Assembly (NCBI RefSeq): GCF_009909205.1
Contig: NZ_JAAAPN010000003.1
Coordinates: 124,001 to 188,000, forward strand
Origin: Aquabacterium fontiphilum
Lineage (GTDB): Bacteria > Pseudomonadota > Gammaproteobacteria > Burkholderiales > Burkholderiaceae_C
Reading direction: 5' to 3'
Length of the DNA: 64,000 nt
The position numbers and the translations under genes are program-made. Of the stretch, positions 54,098-63,246 are shown in pieces; within the stretch, counting starts at the first letter, position 1; every line of letters starts with the position of its first letter. The notes beneath the pieces were generated by a model that worked only from the letters and a program-made list of their open reading frames with translations, had not been told where the DNA came from and made no database searches.

Positions 54098-54247
54098 GTG
54101 CTGCGCTCCAGATAAGCGGCTGAACCCATGATGACACCGTTCAGCCCATGTCGTCACCGTGATCGACCCTGATGTGCCCGGGCTTGAGCCCGATGCACCT
54201 CCCGGGGCGTTGCAACCGTGACGTTCTCACTGTAAGCGCGCCTGGCG

Positions 54248-54290
54248 AGGCCGTCCAATACGGCCTGCCTGTGGCGCTCATGGCCACAGG
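54248..54290. terminator. two adjacent hairpins downstream of the TRAP receptor gene
   Basis: AGGCCGT-CCAAT-ACGGCCT (54248-54266) and CCTGTGGC-GCTCATG-GCCACAGG (54268-54290) are perfect stem-loops just beyond the receptor stop on the minus strand. There is no U-tract, so termination is uncertain. The rest of 54098-54301 shows no gene. Confidence 0.35.
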
Positions 54291-54301
54291 CTATCGCGCG
54301 G

Positions 54302-55384
54302 TCAGAGCTTGGCTGCCTGCATGTAGCGGTCGTAGGTGGCCTCTGTGAAGCGGAACCACATGTTCTGGTCGGCGCGGAACTTGGCGTAATCGGTATACAC
54401 CTTGCGCCAGGCCGGATTCTTCTCGTTGAGCTCGGCGTAGATGTCCATCGAGGCTTTGAAGGCCGCATCCAGCACCGGTTTGGGGAACTGCACCAGCTGG
54501 GTCTTGGCCGCCACGAGCTGCTTGAGCGCGATGGGGTTGCGGGCATCGTAGCGGGCCTGCATCTCGACATGGGCCTGCGAGGCGGCGACCTCGATCATGG
54601 CCTTGTACTCGGCGCTGAGCGCGTTGTAGGCCTTGCTGTTGATGAAGAAGTCCAGCTGCGGACCGCCTTCCCACCAGCCGGGGAAGTGGTAGAACGGCGC
54701 CACCTTGTGGAAGCCCAGCTTCTGGTCATCGTAGGGGCCCACCCACTCGGCCGCGTCGATCGTGCCTTTTTCGAGCGCCTGGTAAATCTCGCCGCCCGGC
54801 AGGTTCTGCGGGACGGCGCCCAGTCGCTCGATCACCTTGCCGGCAAAGCCGCCAATGCGGATCTTCAGCCCCTTCATGTCGGCCAGGCTTTTGACGGGCT
54901 TGCGGTACCAGCCGCCCATCTGCGCGCCGGTGTTGCCGCCTGGGAAGTTCACGATGTTGTACTTGGCGTAGAACTCGCGCATCAGTTTGAGGCCGTTGCC
55001 TTCGTACATCCAGGCCGACATCTGGCGCGAGTTGAGACCAAACGGGATGGTGCACCCGATGGCGAAGGTCTCGTCCTTGCCGACGAAGTAGTAGGGGGCG
55101 GTGTGCGCCATCTCGACGCTGCCCGACTGCACGCCATCCACCACGCCGAACGGGGGCATCAGCTCGCCACCGGCATGCACCGAGATCTGGAACTTGCCGC
55201 CTGACATCTCGGAGACCTTCTGCGCGAACACGTCGGCTGCGCCGAAGATGGTGTCCAGCGACTTGGGAAAGCTCGAGGCCAGGCGCCAGCGCAGTTGAGT
55301 CTGTGCATGGACGATGGCGGGTGCGGTACCGGCGGCCAGCACACCGGCGATGCCAGCGTGGTGAAGAAAGGAACGGCGTTCCAT
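54302..55384 (-). CDS. TRAP transporter substrate-binding protein, TakP-like (2-oxoacid receptor)
   Basis: Periplasmic receptor of 360 residues that resembles Rhodobacter TakP along its length, for example WRLASSFPKSLDTIFGAADV, VNFPGGNTGAQMGGWYRKP and EWVGPYDDQKLGFHKVAPFY. TakP binds 2-oxoacids with sodium. The N-terminus MERRSFLHHAG fits a twin-arginine signal (RRxFL), as in TakP. The substrate is inferred to be 2-oxoacids. AGGAG precedes the ATG. The dctQM-like genes are on the opposite strand beyond ybaN, so the system is not one operon. Confidence 0.88.
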   Translation of the reverse strand: MERRSFLHHAGIAGVLAAGTAPAIVHAQTQLRWRLASSFPKSLDTIFGAADVFAQKVSEMSGGKFQISVHAGGELMPPFGVVDGVQSGSVEMAHTAPYYFVGKDETFAIGCTIPFGLNSRQMSAWMYEGNGLKLMREFYAKYNIVNFPGGNTGAQMGGWYRKPVKSLADMKGLKIRIGGFAGKVIERLGAVPQNLPGGEIYQALEKGTIDAAEWVGPYDDQKLGFHKVAPFYHFPGWWEGGPQLDFFINSKAYNALSAEYKAMIEVAASQAHVEMQARYDARNPIALKQLVAAKTQLVQFPKPVLDAAFKASMDIYAELNEKNPAWRKVYTDYAKFRADQNMWFRFTEATYDRYMQAAKL

Positions 55385-55488
55385 AGGGGGCTCCTGAAAA
55401 TCGGTCTGCGATGCGCAGGATTCTAGGGAGCGCCGTCATGGGTCCACCTCCTGCAGGGGGCGGACTTACCCGGGGGCGGGGCCGTTCG

Positions 55489-56901
55489 TCAGTGACCGGC
55501 CACCTTCATGCGCTCGATCAGCATCGAGCCCACGGTCTTGCTGCCGTAGGTGTAGGCGTCGGCGCCGATGGCCACGATCTGCTGGAACATCTCGCGCAGG
55601 TGCCCAGCGATGGTGATCTCGTGTACCGGGTACTGGATCACGCCGTTTTCGACCCAGTAGCCGGCCGCGCCGCGCGAGTAGTCGCCCGTCACATAGTTCA
55701 CGCCCTGGCCCATCAGTTCGGTCACGAACAGTCCCGTTCCCAAGCGCTTGAGCATGGCGTCCAGGTCGTCGCCGGGTTGCGTGAGCTGGCTGCTCATGAA
55801 GAGGTTTTGCGAGCCGCCCGCGTTGCCGGTGGTCTGCATGCCGAGCTTGCGTGCGGAGTAGCTCGACAGGAAGTAGCCCTGCACCACACCGTTGCGCACC
55901 ACGCGGCGCTTGCGCGTCACGACCCCTTCGTCATCGAAGGGCGCGCTGCCTTTACCCTTGGGGATGTGCGGGTCTTCGACGATGTCGACGTGCTTGGGGA
56001 AAATGGGCTCACCGAGGCTGTCCAGCAGGAAGCTGGCCTTGCGGTACAGCGCGCCACCACTGGTGGCCTGCACATAGGCGCCGAGCAGGCCGGCGGCCAG
56101 CGTGTTCTCGAACAGTACCGGTACCTCGCAGGTGGCGATCTTGCGTGACTTCAGGCGCGACAGCGCCCGCTCGGCGGCATAGCGGCCCACCGCTTCGGGC
56201 GAGGCCATGTCACGGGCATCGCGCTCGGAGGTGTACCAGAAGTCGCGTTGCATGTCGCGCCCGCGACCGGCGATGGGCGAGACCGACAGCGAATGCCGTG
56301 AGCTCGCGTAGCCGCCACGGAAGCCGGCGGTGTTGCCGGCAAAGAAGTGCGATTGTTGTGCCGAGACACCTGCGCCTTCGGAGTTGGTGATGCGGCCGTC
56401 GACCGACATCGCCGCCCCTTCACACCGGCGGGCCAGTTCGGCTGCACCTTCGGCATCGATGGCCCAGGGGTGGAAGAGGTCCAGATCGCGTTTGGCCGCG
56501 CGCCCCGTGGCCAGATCGGTCGGGTCGGGCAGGCCGGCGGCCGGGTCTTCGGCGGTGTAGCGCGCGATGTCGTAGGCCGCGCGCACCGTCTGCGCCAGCG
56601 CCTCGGAAGAGAAATCGGAGGTGGTGGCGTTGCCGCGACGCTGGCCGACGTAGACCGTCACGCCAATGGTCTTGTCGCGGTTGCGCTCGACGTTTTCGAG
56701 TTTGCCCTTGCGCACCGAAACCGACAGACCCATGCCTTCAGAGACTTCGGCCGCCGCGTCGGTGGCCCCCAGCTTGCGTGCCAGCGTCAATGCGTCCTCG
56801 ACCAGTTGCTGGAAGGCGTCCTGGCTGTAGGCAAAGCCGTGGGAGGGCCCGGTATTGGCTGTGCGGGGGGCGGTGGGGCGTGTCGACTTGTGTGCGGGCA
56901 T
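55489..56901 (-). CDS. pmbA: metalloprotease PmbA/TldE
   Basis: Partner of TldD in a heterodimeric protease that degrades unfolded peptides and matures some peptide antibiotics or toxins. The 470 residues from ATG 56901 show family segments VSVRKGKLENVERNRDKTIGVTVYVG split over the N-terminal part, GRYAAERALSRL, and the C-terminal block GVNYVTGDYSRGAAGYWVEN. TldE-type subunits lack the HExxH zinc motif, and none is seen here. The frame continues upstream, but similarity starts near 56901. It is divergent from darP, with 63 bp between start codons. Confidence 0.92.
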   Translation of the reverse strand: MPAHKSTRPTAPRTANTGPSHGFAYSQDAFQQLVEDALTLARKLGATDAAAEVSEGMGLSVSVRKGKLENVERNRDKTIGVTVYVGQRRGNATTSDFSSEALAQTVRAAYDIARYTAEDPAAGLPDPTDLATGRAAKRDLDLFHPWAIDAEGAAELARRCEGAAMSVDGRITNSEGAGVSAQQSHFFAGNTAGFRGGYASSRHSLSVSPIAGRGRDMQRDFWYTSERDARDMASPEAVGRYAAERALSRLKSRKIATCEVPVLFENTLAAGLLGAYVQATSGGALYRKASFLLDSLGEPIFPKHVDIVEDPHIPKGKGSAPFDDEGVVTRKRRVVRNGVVQGYFLSSYSARKLGMQTTGNAGGSQNLFMSSQLTQPGDDLDAMLKRLGTGLFVTELMGQGVNYVTGDYSRGAAGYWVENGVIQYPVHEITIAGHLREMFQQIVAIGADAYTYGSKTVGSMLIERMKVAGH

Positions 56902-56964
56902 GGGGTGCGGCAAGGCGGGTGGAGCGGCTGAATGCCGCACTGGGCCTCGTATCATAGCGAGGAC

Positions 56965-57573
56965 ATGAACGCACACCTTCACGACCACGACGGGCGGGAC
57001 GCACTGGACGACGCCGAAGACGGCAGCCAAGGGCGCCCCAGCCGCAGCGCACTCAAGCGCGCCAGCCATGAACTGCAGGCCCTGGGCGAACAATTGCTCG
57101 GCCTGCCAGACAGTCACCTGAACGATCTGACGATGCCGGATCGCCTGCGCGAGGCCATTGCCGACTGCAAGAAGATGAAGGCCGGCGAGGGCCGCCGCCG
57201 CCAAATGCAGTTCATTGGCAAGCTGATGCGCGATGTCGACCCTGAGCCGCTGCGTGAGGCTGTAGCCGTCTTCCAGCTTGGCCACGCCCGCAATGCGCTG
57301 GCGCTGCACCAGGCCGAGCGTTGGCGCGCGGATCTGTTGGCCGAAGAGCGCTCGGGGCTTGATCGGTGGCTGGCCGAGCACCCGGACACCGACGTGCAGC
57401 GCCTGCGCACGCTGATCCGCAACGCCCGCAAGGATGCGGCAGCCGCACCCGAGCAGCGCAGCGGCCGCGCCTTCCGCGAGTTGTTTCAGTTCATCAAATC
57501 GGCGCTGGCTGACGCTGACGCGCAGGCGCAAGCTGCCTCGCAGCGCGGGGCGGATGACGAGGGTGCGCCATGA
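56965..57573 (+). CDS. darP: dual-action ribosomal maturation protein DarP (YjgA)
   Basis: Helical protein that associates with late 50S precursors near the peptidyl transferase centre. The 202 residues have a charged, disordered N-terminus (about 1-25), then SRSALKRASHELQALGEQLL and GEGRRRQMQFIGKLMRDVD, both typical. TATCAT at 56950-56955 lies 9 nt before the ATG and is a likely -10 box; GAGG overlaps the short leader. Its stop overlaps mogA (ATGA). Confidence 0.92.
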   Translation: MNAHLHDHDGRDALDDAEDGSQGRPSRSALKRASHELQALGEQLLGLPDSHLNDLTMPDRLREAIADCKKMKAGEGRRRQMQFIGKLMRDVDPEPLREAVAVFQLGHARNALALHQAERWRADLLAEERSGLDRWLAEHPDTDVQRLRTLIRNARKDAAAAPEQRSGRAFRELFQFIKSALADADAQAQAASQRGADDEGAP

Positions 57574-58175
57574 CGGTTGCCTCGGGCTTGGATGCCGTGC
57601 GCATCGGCGTGGTCTCCGTCAGCGACCGCGCGAGCACGGGCGTCTACGAAGACAAGGGGCTGCCGGCACTGCAGGACTGGCTGGGGCGGGCCATTCGTAA
57701 CCCGATCAGCTGGGTGCCGCGCCTGATTGCCGATGAGCGGGCCTTGATCGCCGACACCCTGCGCGAGCTGGTGGACGATGCCGACTGCCATCTGGTGCTG
57801 ACCACTGGGGGCACCGGCCCGGCGCCACGCGATGTCACGCCCGAGGCCACGTTGGATGTGGCCGACAAAGAGATGCCTGGCTTTGGCGAGCAGATGCGCC
57901 AGATCAGCCTGCGCTTTGTGCCGACCGCCATCCTGTCACGCCAGACAGCGGTGATCCGCAAGCAGGCACTCATCCTGAACCTGCCCGGGCAGCCGAAGTC
58001 CATCGCGGAAACGCTCGAAGGCCTGCGGGATGCTGAGGGCCGCAGCATCGTCCCGGGCATTTTCGCTGCCGTGCCGTATTGCATCGACCTGATCGGCGGG
58101 CCTTATATCGAGACCGATCCGCGCGTGTGTGAGGCGTTTCGGCCAAAGTCGGCTCGGCGGGTTGTGCAGGCGTGA
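57570..58175 (+). CDS. mogA: molybdopterin adenylyltransferase
   Basis: Adenylylates molybdopterin before molybdate insertion in molybdenum cofactor synthesis. The 201 residues carry GVVSVSDRASTGVYEDKGLP, LTTGGTGPAPRDVTPEAT and NLPGQPKSIAE, all family hallmarks. The start overlaps the darP stop, so translation is coupled. No other moa/mob/moe genes are in the window. The stop codon lies inside a short tandem repeat. Confidence 0.94.
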   Translation: MTVASGLDAVRIGVVSVSDRASTGVYEDKGLPALQDWLGRAIRNPISWVPRLIADERALIADTLRELVDDADCHLVLTTGGTGPAPRDVTPEATLDVADKEMPGFGEQMRQISLRFVPTAILSRQTAVIRKQALILNLPGQPKSIAETLEGLRDAEGRSIVPGIFAAVPYCIDLIGGPYIETDPRVCEAFRPKSARRVVQA

Positions 58176-58193
58176 GCGTCGGGGAGCGTCGGG
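58173..58193. repeat. 10-bp tandem repeat on the mogA stop codon
   Basis: GAGCGTCGGG is present twice in a row (58174-58183, 58184-58193), preceded by T so that TGAGCGTCGGG contains the stop. It closely matches the repeat unit TGAGCGTCAGG at the dctM end. Confidence 0.8.
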
Positions 58194-58205
58194 CGGGTCA
58201 TTCGC

Positions 58206-58266
58206 TGAATGCATCAGCCTGCATGCAGATAATGCAGTTGATTCATCTGCGGCGGGTTTCTACACT
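58206..58266 (+). promoter_or_regulatory. promoter with ATGCA-rich operator-like cluster for the kinase-SDR genes
   Basis: TTGATT (58238-58243), a 17-bp spacer and TACACT (58261-58266) form a clear promoter. Just upstream are ATGCAT (58209-58214), the palindrome TGCATGCA (58220-58227) and ATGCA (58232-58236), flanked by TGAAT (58206-58210) and ATTCA (58241-58245). Binding of a transcription factor is inferred. A start near 58273 gives a leader of about 79 nt. Confidence 0.6.
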
Positions 58267-58351
58267 AGTTCGCTGACGCGGGGTCGGTTCGATGCGCTCG
58301 GATGCGCGGGGCCGGTCGTGCGGTTTCGCCCAACAGAGGAGACCATCGCCG

Positions 58352-59437
58352 ATGAGCGACAAGCACAACGAACAACTGATCGACCAGGCCGGCCAGGTAC
58401 GCACTGGCGAAGAGGTGGATGCCGCCAAGGTGACGGCCTACCTGCAGACCCAGGGGATGCAGCTTGAAGGCCTCCCCGAAGTGCAGCAGTTTCCAGGCGG
58501 GGCATCGAACCTGACCTACCTGCTGCGCTATGCCAACATCGATCTGATCTTGCGCCGGCCGCCCTTCGGGCACATCGCCAAGTCGGCCCACGACGTGGTG
58601 CGCGAGGCGCAGATCATGCAAAAGCTCAAGCCGGTGTACCCCACGGTGCCGGTGATCCACGCCATCTGCGAAGACACCGAGGTGATCGGTGCGCCGTTCT
58701 ATGTGATGGAGCGGCTGGTAGGCTACATCCCGCGCCAGAACCTCTCGCCTGAGCTGGGGCTGGACGAGGCGAAAACGCGGCAGCTGTGCCTGAACGTGCT
58801 GGACACGCTGGTCGAGTTGCACAAGCTGGATCCGGCCCGAGCAGGACTGGACACCCTCGGCAAGGGTGAGGGCTACGTGGCCCGGCAGGTTGAAGGCTGG
58901 ACGAAGCGCTATCGCGCGGCGCGCACGGATGACGTGGGCGATTTCGAACAGGTCATGGCCTGGCTGGCCGAGAAGCAGCCCAAGCAGGAAGTGGCCATCC
59001 GCCTGATCCACAACGACTTCCGTTTCGACAATGTCGTGCTGGATCCGAACGATCCGCTGAAGGTCATCGGCGTGCTGGACTGGGAAATGGCGACGCTGGG
59101 CGATCCGCTGATGGATCTGGGCAGCTCGCTGGCCTACTGGGTGCAGGCCGACGACGACATGTTCATGAAGGGCTCACGGCGTCAGCCCACCAACGCCAAG
59201 GGCATGCTGACCCGCGACGAGGTGATCCGCTACTACGCCGAGAAGACCGGTTTCAGCGTCGACAACTTCGATTTCTACACGGTCTATGGCCTCTTCCGCC
59301 TGGCCGGCATCGCGCAGCAGATCTACAAGCGCTTCAAGGAGGGCAACGCCCGCAACCCGGCGTTCGCCACCTTCGGCCCGTTTGTCAGCTACCTGGAGCA
59401 GCGCTGCCTGGGCATCATCGCCCAGTCCAAGCTCTGA
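58352..59437 (+). CDS. phosphotransferase family protein (APH/ACAD10-like kinase)
   Basis: 361-residue protein kinase-like enzyme of the aminoglycoside phosphotransferase fold, in the ACAD10/11 N-domain group associated with fatty-acid or 4-hydroxyacyl-CoA metabolism. Catalytic loop LIHNDFRFDNVVLDP holds the Asp-Asn pair, and VLDWEMATLGDPLMDLG is the metal motif. The start region QFPGGASNLTYLLRY acts as the nucleotide loop. AGAGGAG about 10 bp before ATG 58352 decides the start. It is not an antibiotic resistance gene by context. The SDR follows after 34 bp. Confidence 0.85.
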   Translation: MSDKHNEQLIDQAGQVRTGEEVDAAKVTAYLQTQGMQLEGLPEVQQFPGGASNLTYLLRYANIDLILRRPPFGHIAKSAHDVVREAQIMQKLKPVYPTVPVIHAICEDTEVIGAPFYVMERLVGYIPRQNLSPELGLDEAKTRQLCLNVLDTLVELHKLDPARAGLDTLGKGEGYVARQVEGWTKRYRAARTDDVGDFEQVMAWLAEKQPKQEVAIRLIHNDFRFDNVVLDPNDPLKVIGVLDWEMATLGDPLMDLGSSLAYWVQADDDMFMKGSRRQPTNAKGMLTRDEVIRYYAEKTGFSVDNFDFYTVYGLFRLAGIAQQIYKRFKEGNARNPAFATFGPFVSYLEQRCLGIIAQSKL

Positions 59438-59471
59438 TCACGCCGCTCACCCTCGCTCGTTTATCTGCACC

Positions 59472-60254
59472 ATGACCACCCCGTTTAACCTCAAGAACCC
59501 GTTTGACCTGACCGGCAAGGTCGCCCTCGTCACTGGCTCCAGCCGCGGCATCGGCGAGGCCATTGCGCGCCTGCTGGCCGCACAGGGCGCGCACGTGATC
59601 ATCTCCAGCCGCAAGGCCGAGCCCTGCGAGGCCGTGGCGGCTTCCATCCGTGAGGCCGGCGGCAAAGCGTCTGTATTGGCCTGTCACATTGGCGAGATGG
59701 AGCAGATCGATGCCACCTTCGCGGCGATTGAAAAAGAGTTCGGTCGGCTGGACATCCTGGTCAACAACGCCGCGGCCAATCCGTACTTCGGTCACATCAC
59801 CGATACCGATGTGGGCGCTTTCCAGAAGACGGTGGACGTCAACATCCGCGGCTACTTCTTCATGTGTTCGCGCGGCGCCAAGCTGATGGCCAAGAACGGC
59901 GGCGGCTCGATCGTGAACGTGGCATCGGTCAACGGCATCATCCCTGGCATGCTGCAGGGCATCTACTCCATCACCAAGGCGGCCGTGATCTCCATGACGC
60001 ACGCCTTTGCGAAGGAGTGCGCGCCGATGAAAGTGCGGGTGAACGCGCTGCTACCGGGCGCCACGGACACGAAGTTCGCCTCGGCGCTGACCAGCAACGA
60101 GATGATCCTCAAGACCGTGCTCGCCCACGTGCCGATGAACCGCGTGGCCGATCCGTCGGAGATGGCGGGCGCGGCGCTGTACCTGGTCTCGGACGCCGCC
60201 AGCTACACCACGGGCACCTGCCTGAACGTGGACGGCGGCTACTTGTTGGCCTGA
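59472..60254 (+). CDS. short-chain dehydrogenase/reductase
   Basis: NAD(P)-dependent oxidoreductase, 260 residues. Nucleotide motif VTGSSRGIGEAIA, structural NNAA in LVNNAAANPYFG, and catalytic YSITK preceded by VASVNG are all present; the ending GTCLNVDGGYLLA is typical of classical SDRs. Association with the ACAD10-like kinase and acyl-CoA enzymes in other bacteria suggests a 3-hydroxyacyl or related substrate, but this is inference. The frame is open from 59286; ATG 59472 fits family length. A strong bidirectional terminator follows. Confidence 0.88.
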   Translation: MTTPFNLKNPFDLTGKVALVTGSSRGIGEAIARLLAAQGAHVIISSRKAEPCEAVAASIREAGGKASVLACHIGEMEQIDATFAAIEKEFGRLDILVNNAAANPYFGHITDTDVGAFQKTVDVNIRGYFFMCSRGAKLMAKNGGGSIVNVASVNGIIPGMLQGIYSITKAAVISMTHAFAKECAPMKVRVNALLPGATDTKFASALTSNEMILKTVLAHVPMNRVADPSEMAGAALYLVSDAASYTTGTCLNVDGGYLLA

Positions 60255-60274
60255 CACAGTCGCGCGCAGACAGC

Positions 60275-60300
60275 ACAAAGCCCGCATGTGCGGGCTTTGT
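60275..60300. terminator. bidirectional terminator between the SDR gene and cysE
   Basis: ACAAAGCCCGCA (60275-60286) and TGCGGGCTTTGT (60289-60300) are perfect inverted repeats. CTTTGT on both strands supplies short U-rich tails. It separates convergent genes. Confidence 0.85.
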
Positions 60301-60355
60301 CGTCAGGGCTGCCGAGGCCATCGGGTTGTCGGGCCCAGCGTCGCGCTGGCGGTAT

Positions 60356-61156
60356 TCATTTTACGAGCCGGTTGAGCTCGTCGGCGTTGAAGGTTTCGGT
60401 CTTCTGGGCGTCCTGCGGCATGCAGTCGCGCCCGAGGTCGCTCTGGGCGCAGGCGGCGAGCTTCTCGACCGCCTGCCACAACAGGGCGATTTGGTGCTCG
60501 TGGCCCGCCGTGTTGTCGATGATGCCCCGAAGGGCCTGGGACAGTGGGTCATCGCCTTCGGTCACGCCGTAAGCCGAAAAGCCCATGCGGGCCGCCACCG
60601 CCTCGCGCTCGGCCTGCTTTTCGTCGAGCACCTGCTGCTTGGCCACGATGATGCGCGCCGGGTTGCCCACGGCCGTGGCCCCTTCGGGCACCGGCTTGGT
60701 GACGACGGCGTTGGAGCCGACCCGTGCGCCATCACCCACGGTGAACCCGCCCAGCACCTGGGCATTGGCCCCGACGATCACACCCTTGCCGAGCGTGGGA
60801 TGGCGCTTGGCGCCTTTCGACAGCGAGGTGCCGCCCAGCGTGACGCCCTGGTAGATCGTGCAGTCGTCGCCGATCTCTGCGGTTTCGCCCACGACCACGC
60901 CCATGCCGTGGTCGATGAACACCCGGCGGCCGACGCGGGCCCCTGGGTGAATTTCAATGCCGGTGAAAAAGCGCGACCAGTGCGACACCCAGCGACCCAG
61001 CCATTTGAAGCCATGCGTCCAGCACCAATGCGCGAAGCGATGCATCGTCAGCGCGTGCAGACCTGGATAGCAGGTCAACACCTCCCAGGATGTGCGCGCA
61101 GCGGGGTCGCGGTCCAGGATGCAGGCGATGTCTTCTCTCAGACGGGCAAAGAGCAT
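60356..61156 (-). CDS. cysE: serine O-acetyltransferase
   Basis: Makes O-acetylserine for cysteine synthesis. The N-terminal helical domain ([20 protein letters not shown]) precedes a left-handed beta-helix of hexapeptide repeats ([40 protein letters not shown]) with the catalytic His in IDHGMG. The 266 residues are close to E. coli CysE (273), and the C-terminal tail is rich in charged residues. Together with metY and the YeeE/YedE pair it adds to the sulfur genes in the window. trmJ lies 101 bp upstream. Confidence 0.95.
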   Translation of the reverse strand: MLFARLREDIACILDRDPAARTSWEVLTCYPGLHALTMHRFAHWCWTHGFKWLGRWVSHWSRFFTGIEIHPGARVGRRVFIDHGMGVVVGETAEIGDDCTIYQGVTLGGTSLSKGAKRHPTLGKGVIVGANAQVLGGFTVGDGARVGSNAVVTKPVPEGATAVGNPARIIVAKQQVLDEKQAEREAVAARMGFSAYGVTEGDDPLSQALRGIIDNTAGHEHQIALLWQAVEKLAACAQSDLGRDCMPQDAQKTETFNADELNRLVK

Positions 61157-61257
61157 GGCGCGGGGCAGGGCGTTCTTGTGTTCAGCACTTCAGTGTAGCG
61201 GGCCCGCAAAGGGCGCAGACGCAGGCGGGTTGCGTGGCGCAGGCCGGTGCTGGCGTT

Positions 61258-62031
61258 TCAACGGCTTCGATTGGCCTGGATGGCACGGGCCATGCCTCGC
61301 AGGATGTGCACTTCCTCTTGACGCAACTCGGCGCGGTTGAGCAACTGGTTCAGGCGCGGCATCAGCTTCTTGGGGCTGTCCGGGTCCAGAAAGCCGATCT
61401 TCACCAAGGTGTCTTGCCAGTGGGCGAGCACGCCCTGGATGGCCTGGGCATCGGCCAGACTGGCGTCGGGCGTACGGGGTTCGACGGGGAAGCCCCCGAG
61501 GGCCTGCCGCCATTCGTAGGCCAAAACCTGCACGGCCTGCGCGAGGTTCAGTGAGCCGTAATCCGGGGCGGTCGGGATGCTGATCACGGCGTGGCAACGG
61601 TAAACGTCTTCATTGGCCATGCCGTGGCGCTCGCTGCCGAACACGAAGCCCAGACGATGGCACGGCTCGGCCTGGGCCAGTCGGGCCAGGCCTTCCCTCG
61701 GCGTGAGCGTGGGTGGGCCGAAGTCGCGCGGGGTCATGGCCGTGGCCAGGGCGAAAGTCACGCCGTCGAGCGCGGCCTCCAGCGTATCCACCACGCGCGC
61801 TCGTACGAGGATGTCTGCCGCCCCGCTGGCCATGGCCACGGTTTCTTCCTGCGTAAGCACGTCCGCAAAGCGCGGGCGCACCAGCACCAGATCTGAAAAT
61901 CCCATGACCTTCATGGCCCGCGCGACCGCGCCCACATTGCCCGGGTGGCTGGTGTCGATCAGGATGAAGCGGGTCGGGTCTGGTTTCGGGTTCAAGTTCT
62001 GGCGGTTTGGCAGATCGGTCACGTCAGGCAT
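61258..62031 (-). CDS. trmJ: tRNA (cytidine/uridine-2'-O-)-methyltransferase TrmJ
   Basis: SPOUT-class methyltransferase that modifies ribose 32 of tRNAs. The 257 residues from ATG 62031 contain FILIDTSHPGNVGAVARAMK at the start, the SAM-knot segments LGFVFGSERHGMANEDVY and SIPTAPDYGSLNLAQAVQVL, and a C-terminal helical extension. An in-frame ATG at 62097 would add 22 residues with no family match. It is divergent from suhB, 178 bp apart; the suhB promoter lies between. Confidence 0.93.
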   Translation of the reverse strand: MPDVTDLPNRQNLNPKPDPTRFILIDTSHPGNVGAVARAMKVMGFSDLVLVRPRFADVLTQEETVAMASGAADILVRARVVDTLEAALDGVTFALATAMTPRDFGPPTLTPREGLARLAQAEPCHRLGFVFGSERHGMANEDVYRCHAVISIPTAPDYGSLNLAQAVQVLAYEWRQALGGFPVEPRTPDASLADAQAIQGVLAHWQDTLVKIGFLDPDSPKKLMPRLNQLLNRAELRQEEVHILRGMARAIQANRSR

Positions 62032-62044
62032 GCGTGCATGGGGG

Positions 62045-62073
62045 TGCACAGCGCGGCCCCCGTTGGATACAAT
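62045..62073 (+). promoter_or_regulatory. suhB promoter
   Basis: TGCACA (62045-62050), 17 bp and TACAAT (62068-62073) resemble a sigma70 promoter. A start near 62080 gives a leader of about 130 nt, T- and GC-rich, with a CCGCC/GGCGG-type fold possible near 62118-62135. Confidence 0.5.
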
Positions 62074-62209
62074 GCGCGATTCTCGCTCTTTGTTCACTGC
62101 TGCGCCCGTTTGTCCGCCGGTTTAGACGCCGGGTGGCCGTTCGTTTTTGTCCGTTGCGCCCGCATCGCGTCGGGGGCTGCGGCGTTTTGTTCTGGTTCGA
62201 AGGTTTCTC

Positions 62210-63196
62210 ATGTCTCAAACCCTGCACCCCATGCTCAACATCGCCATCAAGGCGGCTCGTGCCGCGGGGGCGATCATCAACCGGGCGTCGCTGGACATCG
62301 AGCGTCTCACGGTCACCGCCAAGTCGCACAACGACTTCGTCACCGAGGTGGACCGTGCAGCTGAAGAAGCCATCATCGCCACCATTCTTGAGGCCTATCC
62401 TGGCCACGGCATCCTGGCCGAAGAGTCTGGGCGCGCCCAAGGCGCCAAGCACAGCGATTACGTCTGGATCATCGATCCGCTGGACGGCACCACCAACTTC
62501 ATCCACGGCTTCCCGGTCTACGCGGTGTCGATCGCGCTGACCTTCCGTGGTCAGGTGCAGCAGGCGGTGGTCTATGACCCCACCCGCAACGATCTGTTCT
62601 ATGCCTCGAAGGGCAAGGGCGCTTTCCTCAATGACCGCCGCATCCGTGTCTCCAAGCGCACGCGCATGCTGGAAGCGCTGATCGGCACGGGGTTCCCCTT
62701 CCGCAAGGGCGACAACTTCCAGCGCTACATGCGCATGTTTGAAGACGTGATGGTGCAGTGCGCCGGCCTGCGCCGCCCGGGCGCGGCCTCGCTCGACCTG
62801 TGTTACGTGGCGGCCGGCTACTACGACGGTTTCTTCGAAACCGGCTTGAGCCCCTGGGATGTGGCCGCGGGCGCGCTAATCATCACCGAGGCTGGTGGCC
62901 TGGTCGGCAACTTCACCGGCGAGCCGGACTACCTTTACCAGCGCGAGATCGTGGCCGGTACGCCGCGCATCTATGGCCAGCTGGTCAAGACGCTGGCGCC
63001 CTACACCCGGGTGATCAAGGAAGATGACGCGCCCGCAGCCGAGGACGAGGCCGTGACGCCCGAGGCGGCCCTGCAGCAGGCGGCCGAAGCAGCTGAGTCA
63101 GTCGAACCGGCCGCAGCGCCCGCCCGCCGTGTGCTCAAGGCCAAGGCTGCACCGGCTGCAGACGCCGACACCCGCGGCGACGACGCCCCGTTCTGA
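62210..63196 (+). CDS. suhB: inositol monophosphatase family protein SuhB
   Basis: Mg2+-dependent phosphatase and, in E. coli, part of the rRNA antitermination complex that aids ribosome assembly. The 328 residues include metal-site motifs [23 protein letters not shown] and [18 protein letters not shown]. The catalytic domain ends near 265; a long Ala/Glu/Pro-rich tail (about 275-328) goes beyond the E. coli protein (267). ATG 62210 matches the family start [16 protein letters not shown] region. A long leader precedes it. Confidence 0.93.
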   Translation: MSQTLHPMLNIAIKAARAAGAIINRASLDIERLTVTAKSHNDFVTEVDRAAEEAIIATILEAYPGHGILAEESGRAQGAKHSDYVWIIDPLDGTTNFIHGFPVYAVSIALTFRGQVQQAVVYDPTRNDLFYASKGKGAFLNDRRIRVSKRTRMLEALIGTGFPFRKGDNFQRYMRMFEDVMVQCAGLRRPGAASLDLCYVAAGYYDGFFETGLSPWDVAAGALIITEAGGLVGNFTGEPDYLYQREIVAGTPRIYGQLVKTLAPYTRVIKEDDAPAAEDEAVTPEAALQQAAEAAESVEPAAAPARRVLKAKAAPAADADTRGDDAPF

Positions 63197-63246
63197 CCGA
63201 CGCGGGCCGTCCAGGCCCGTGCCCCACGTTCTCCTGACCGTCGCAG

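Noticed and set aside
58352-59437. Aminoglycoside resistance kinase
   Set aside because: The fold is shared, but the sequence matches the ACAD10-like group and it is paired with an SDR, not with resistance or mobile genes.
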